DNA of 64,000 nt from positions 147,263,053-147,327,052 of the forward strand of contig CM048552.1 in assembly GCA_026413225.1 (NCBI GenBank). The letters run 5' to 3'. The notes under the pieces are model-generated. The model searched no databases. It was not told the DNA's origin and saw nothing but the letters and a program-made list of their open reading frames with translations. A program made the position numbers and the translations under genes. This document shows positions 62,701 to 64,000 of the stretch, in pieces. Source of the DNA: Otis tarda. Lineage: Eukaryota; Chordata; Aves; Otidiformes; Otididae. The number at the start of each line of letters is the position of its first letter. Position 1 is the first letter of the stretch.

Positions 62701-62977
62701 GATTAATTGTAAAGAACCTGCGTATGATCAACACATTGCTTTATACAATGCCCTCATTCAAAACAATATGAAGGTGATTCTGCTGGAAATGGAAACAATT
62801 GGGACTTATGAGAAGCTTCAGGAATCTCTTAGGTTTATTATTCAGCAGCAAGGTACGGTCAAATGGAAAGAGCAGCACACCGTGCATCCACAGTCAACCA
62901 ATTCTAAGTTCTGGAAACAAGTGAGGTACCTCATGCCACTGGCACTCAAGTCCTCATACTCAGATAATGCCGGGTGA
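41666..62977 (+). CDS. IL1RL1: IL1RL1 (ST2), complete coding sequence, ten exons
   Basis: Membrane receptor of the IL-1 receptor family; in mammals it binds IL-33, pairs with IL1RAP and signals through MyD88. Coding exons: 41666-41732, 43199-43403, 43768-43936, 44034-44196, 46164-46232, 47820-47952, 48045-48202, 56645-56788, 58710-58868, 62631-62977. All use AG/GT and join to 538 codons including TGA. The 537-residue protein has a signal peptide (1 to about 20), Ig domain 1 (EALVIKCP to DSGNYTC), Ig 2 (KIVCPTID to DDGYYTCKF), Ig 3 (LSLKCQA to ANFTCVAMN), a membrane helix at about 325-349, and a TIR domain at about 372-525. Box 1 is DAYVIYPRS (375-383), box 2 is GRDIYPGE (415-422) and box 3 is FW at 516-517. 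Human ST2L has 556 residues. Matches specific to ST2 include EALVIKCPR, CKFIYTHKG and ENKCGYKLCIYGRD. The position after IL1RL2 supports this; IL18R1 would be expected next. Two ATGs stand in tandem; the second (41669) has the better context (A at -3, G at +4). No damage is seen. Confidence 0.94.
41733..43198 (+). other. IL1RL1 intron 1
   Basis: A 1.5-kb intron with an AAAC microsatellite at 42368-42401. The T-rich open frames at 42339-42743 have no recognisable domain. Confidence 0.8.
42368..42401. repeat. (AAAC)n microsatellite
   Basis: About eight uninterrupted AAAC units in IL1RL1 intron 1. Confidence 0.9.
43199..43403 (+). CDS. IL1RL1: IL1RL1 exon 2: first Ig domain
   Basis: A 205-base exon after gatttgcag. 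It carries both Ig cysteines (VIKCPR and DSGNYTC), the core tryptophan (VTWYH) and an N-glycosylation site (NNT). It ends in phase 2 at gtaagt. Confidence 0.93.
43646..43723. repeat. Perfect 18-bp palindrome inside a 15-bp direct repeat
   Basis: Arms at 43658-43675 and 43679-43696 are exact reverse complements with a 3-base loop. ATTAATTGAACTCCA flanks them at 43646-43660 and 43709-43723, and CCATAATACTAT recurs at 43699-43710. It lies in intron 2, ending 45 bases before exon 3. Confidence 0.9.
43768..43936 (+). CDS. IL1RL1: IL1RL1 exon 3: link and first half of second Ig domain
   Basis: A 169-base exon after tttaaag. The weak acceptor was chosen because it completes the split phenylalanine codon and gives LNNRTKSFNMSV, which parallels the FNRTGYANV segment of mammalian ST2. 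It carries KIVCPTID and IIQWYK and ends in phase 0. Confidence 0.85.
44034..44196 (+). CDS. IL1RL1: IL1RL1 exon 4: second half of second Ig domain
   Basis: A 163-base exon after a strong polypyrimidine tract and ccag. It begins DCKPLQG and carries DDGYYTCKF and the glycosylation site NVS. It leaves in phase 1. Confidence 0.93.
44197..46163 (+). other. IL1RL1 intron 4
   Basis: A 2-kb intron. A G/T-rich simple stretch (GTGTGTGT, then GTTTT units) lies at about 45006-45048. The open frames crossing it on both strands reflect that composition. No mobile element recognised. Confidence 0.75.
46164..46232 (+). CDS. IL1RL1: IL1RL1 exon 5: linker into third Ig domain
   Basis: A 69-base exon after ttctaaag. 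It encodes PPKILFPKDKDVIEVEL and matches the IL1RL2 exon at 846-911 in phase and content. Confidence 0.88.
46233..47819 (+). other. IL1RL1 intron 5
   Basis: A 1.6-kb intron between the linker exon and Ig domain 3. No repeat or extra exon recognised. Confidence 0.75.
47820..47952 (+). CDS. IL1RL1: IL1RL1 exon 6: third Ig domain, first half
   Basis: A 133-base exon after ttgattag. It carries LSLKCQA and VVTWDV and ends in phase 2 at gtaagt. Confidence 0.9.
48045..48202 (+). CDS. IL1RL1: IL1RL1 exon 7: third Ig domain, second half
   Basis: A 158-base exon after ctgttag. It carries the second cysteine in ANFTCVAMN and ends just before the membrane segment, with donor gtagga. Reading through the donor stays open to TGA at 48253-48255, which would give a soluble receptor with 17 new residues. 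Confidence 0.92.
48391..48820 (-). mobile_element. CR1 LINE 3' fragment, minus strand
   Basis: Starts with the reversed CR1 tail AGAATCATAGAGTGG, then GTCCAACCCCCCTGCAAGG and CAACCTGTTCCAATGTTCC. It reaches back into the ORF2 end (GTGGTTGGCTTTCTGTGCTG) and is 5'-truncated at about 48820. Confidence 0.92.
53725..53730. repeat. Left 6-bp target-site duplication of LTR
   Basis: AAAGAG directly before the LTR, identical to 54039-54044. Confidence 0.85.
53731..54038 (-). mobile_element. Class II-type solo LTR, antisense in IL1RL1 intron 7
   Basis: A 308-bp element bounded on the + strand by TGTTGCAACA and CCCACA, that is TG...CA on the minus strand. Exact AAAGAG copies flank it (53725-53730 and 54039-54044). 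A 6-bp duplication fits class II endogenous retroviruses (alpha/beta-like). AATAAA on the minus strand is at 53776-53781 (+ TTTATT), about 45 bases before the LTR's 3' end, the usual R/U5 arrangement. No viral genes are present. Confidence 0.85.
54039..54044. repeat. Right 6-bp target-site duplication of LTR
   Basis: AAAGAG directly after the LTR, identical to 53725-53730. Confidence 0.85.
55731..55945 (-). mobile_element. CR1 LINE 3' end fragment, minus strand
   Basis: Starts AGAATCATAGAATCACAGAA. It continues CATCTAGTCCAACCCCC and GGGCAACCTGTTCTAGTGTT and ends near AAAAATTTCTTCCTTATCC. It is 5'-truncated. Confidence 0.92.
56645..56788 (+). CDS. IL1RL1: IL1RL1 exon 8: transmembrane segment
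   Basis: A 144-base exon after tttgcag. It encodes VLLIVGSLVLLFVIAASVIL and the cytosolic RVDIVLLYR, and leaves in phase 1 at gtgagt. It is the same length as the IL1RL2 membrane exon. Confidence 0.93.
56789..58709 (+). other. IL1RL1 intron 8
   Basis: A 1.9-kb intron between the membrane and first TIR exons. No repeat or gene recognised. The 155-codon minus-strand frame at 57117-57584 has no known domain. Confidence 0.75.
58710..58868 (+). CDS. IL1RL1: IL1RL1 exon 9: TIR domain, boxes 1 and 2
   Basis: A 159-base exon after ccttgcag. It encodes GKIYDAYVIYPRS and CGYKLCIYGRDIYPGE, and leaves in phase 1 at gtaagt. Confidence 0.94.
58869..62630 (+). other. IL1RL1 intron 9
   Basis: A 3.8-kb intron splitting the TIR domain. 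A T-rich low-complexity stretch lies at about 62434-62497. No mobile element recognised. Confidence 0.75.
62631..62977 (+). CDS. IL1RL1: IL1RL1 exon 10: rest of TIR domain and stop
   Basis: A 347-base coding stretch after gttcctag. It encodes KSRRLIILLTHQL, VILLEME and box 3 SKFWKQVRYLMP, then a short tail ending SDNAG and TGA. The 3' untranslated region follows. Confidence 0.94.
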
Positions 62978-63829
62978 ACAACAAGTCTGAGAAAATACTG
63001 GCATGATATCAAGAAGAACCACACGCCTGCAGCTCCTTTTTCTTTCAGTATGTATGCAATTTTACAGTCTGGAAGTCTGGCTGTGTTTTTGAACTTTTTT
63101 CAGTTCTTCAATAGAGTAATGATAAGGTAAACTGATGGAGGAGGTCTGGGGAACTGAGAGAAGTTTTTATAGGTATGGGAGTTTAGCAAATAAATCATTC
63201 TAGGCTGTAGGCAGAATTTTGCATGTCACAGGAAACAAAATGTACCTATACTCTTTCTGTATATAATTGTGCATAAAACTGAAAGTTTCGTTTCTGAATA
63301 GCTGAATGTTCTGCAGGTTTGCTTTACCTTTCTAATGCAGTTGTTCAAACACAAATAACTTCTGTATTATTCAACCAGAAAGCATAGTGTGTATTATTCA
63401 ACTAGAAAGTATAATGTTGTACTTTTGTTCATTTTTTTTCCGTTTAATTTTCCATTATTTTTCCATTTATTCCTTTTTGATTCAATAGTAATACTCATAC
63501 TACTAAATTTTATTCTTCCTTAGTAGGGGTGCCTCAGTAAAGGCTCTTTGAAGACTGATGCGAACAGAGCTTTTTTTTTTTTTAAAAAAAAAAGCAGTGT
63601 TAAGGAAAATAAATGCATGCTGATATATATGTATATGCATTATTAGTATTTTATATATATTAAAATGAATCTCACACAAAGGGGAAATTTAAATATTTCA
63701 AGTGCAACAGATGATGCTGTTCCTATTGTTATTATCTCCAGATAGAAATAACATTTTAAAATCTAGGGTGTTTTTTTGTATACTGATAGCATTTCTTTAA
63801 GCTACTGAAAAAAAGAGACTGTTTTTAAG
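62978..63829 (+). other. IL1RL1 3' untranslated region and flank
   Basis: AT-rich sequence after the stop codon, with T-runs, TATATA stretches near 63623-63660 and AATAAA at 63189-63194 and 63608-63613. The true transcript end is not decidable from sequence alone. Confidence 0.55.
63189..63194 (+). terminator. Candidate polyadenylation signal of IL1RL1
   Basis: The first AATAAA after the stop codon, 212 bases downstream. A second lies at 63608-63613. Which one is used is unknown. Confidence 0.35.
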
Positions 63830-64000
63830 CACGGCCAGCAGGTCGAGGGAGGTGATTCTGCCCCTCTACTCTGCTCTGGTGAGACCCCACCTGGAGTACT
63901 GCATCCAGTTCTGGAACCCCCAACACAAGAAGGACATGGACCAGTTGGAGAGGGTCCAGAGGAGGGCCATGAAGATGATAAGAGGGCTGGAGCACCTCTC
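63830..64000 (+). mobile_element. CR1 LINE fragment running off the window
   Basis: GGCCAGCAGGTCGAGGGAGG, then CTGGTGAGACCCCACCTGG and AAGAAGGACATGGACCAGTT, matching the CR1 at 32364-33049. It starts 5'-truncated near 63830 and continues past the window edge. Confidence 0.9.

Overview
The window is avian nuclear DNA. The evidence is multi-exon vertebrate genes with GT-AG introns and many CR1 LINE fragments, including the typical bird CR1 3' end (ATTCTATGATTCTATGA and its reverse complement). There are also solo LTRs of the ERVL type common in birds. I cannot name the species. There is no bacterial-style gene organisation, no CRISPR array and no recognisable RNA gene.

Two genes of the interleukin-1 receptor family lie in tandem on the + strand. 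The first, at 846-6805, is the 3' part of IL1RL2 (the IL-36 receptor). It covers the third immunoglobulin domain, the transmembrane exon and the complete TIR domain to the stop codon; its earlier exons lie outside the window. The second, at 41666-62977, is IL1RL1 (ST2, the IL-33 receptor in mammals). All ten coding exons can be placed, and they join in frame to a 537-residue protein: signal peptide, three Ig domains, one membrane helix and a TIR domain. The order IL1RL2 then IL1RL1 on one strand matches the mammalian IL1R cluster, where IL18R1 follows.

The 35 kb between the genes holds no gene I can support. It contains several mobile-element relics: an ERVL-type solo LTR with an exact 5-bp target duplication (12693-13832); a CR1 element with a dead reverse transcriptase, split by another ERVL-type LTR (15440-17645 with 16017-16640 inside); a second CR1 tail (17866-18151); a CR1 on the minus strand (28998-29204); an internally deleted minus-strand LTR (30948-31445); a CR1 (32364-33049); a second copy of the first LTR family (33211-34301); and a CR1 (35440-35693). 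The 8.4-kb IL1RL1 intron before the transmembrane exon holds two minus-strand CR1 fragments and a 308-bp antisense solo LTR with an exact 6-bp target duplication. The window ends inside another CR1.

Both receptors signal in the same general way. The ligand-binding chain pairs with a shared accessory chain, IL1RAP in mammals, and the paired TIR domains recruit MyD88. The two genes share exon phases and an identical 144-base transmembrane exon length, as expected of tandem duplicates. I did not find a new biological system. The points most worth checking are a possible soluble ST2 form made by read-through after exon 7, a perfect intronic palindrome flanked by direct repeats next to IL1RL1 exon 3, and the LTRs as possible regulatory DNA.
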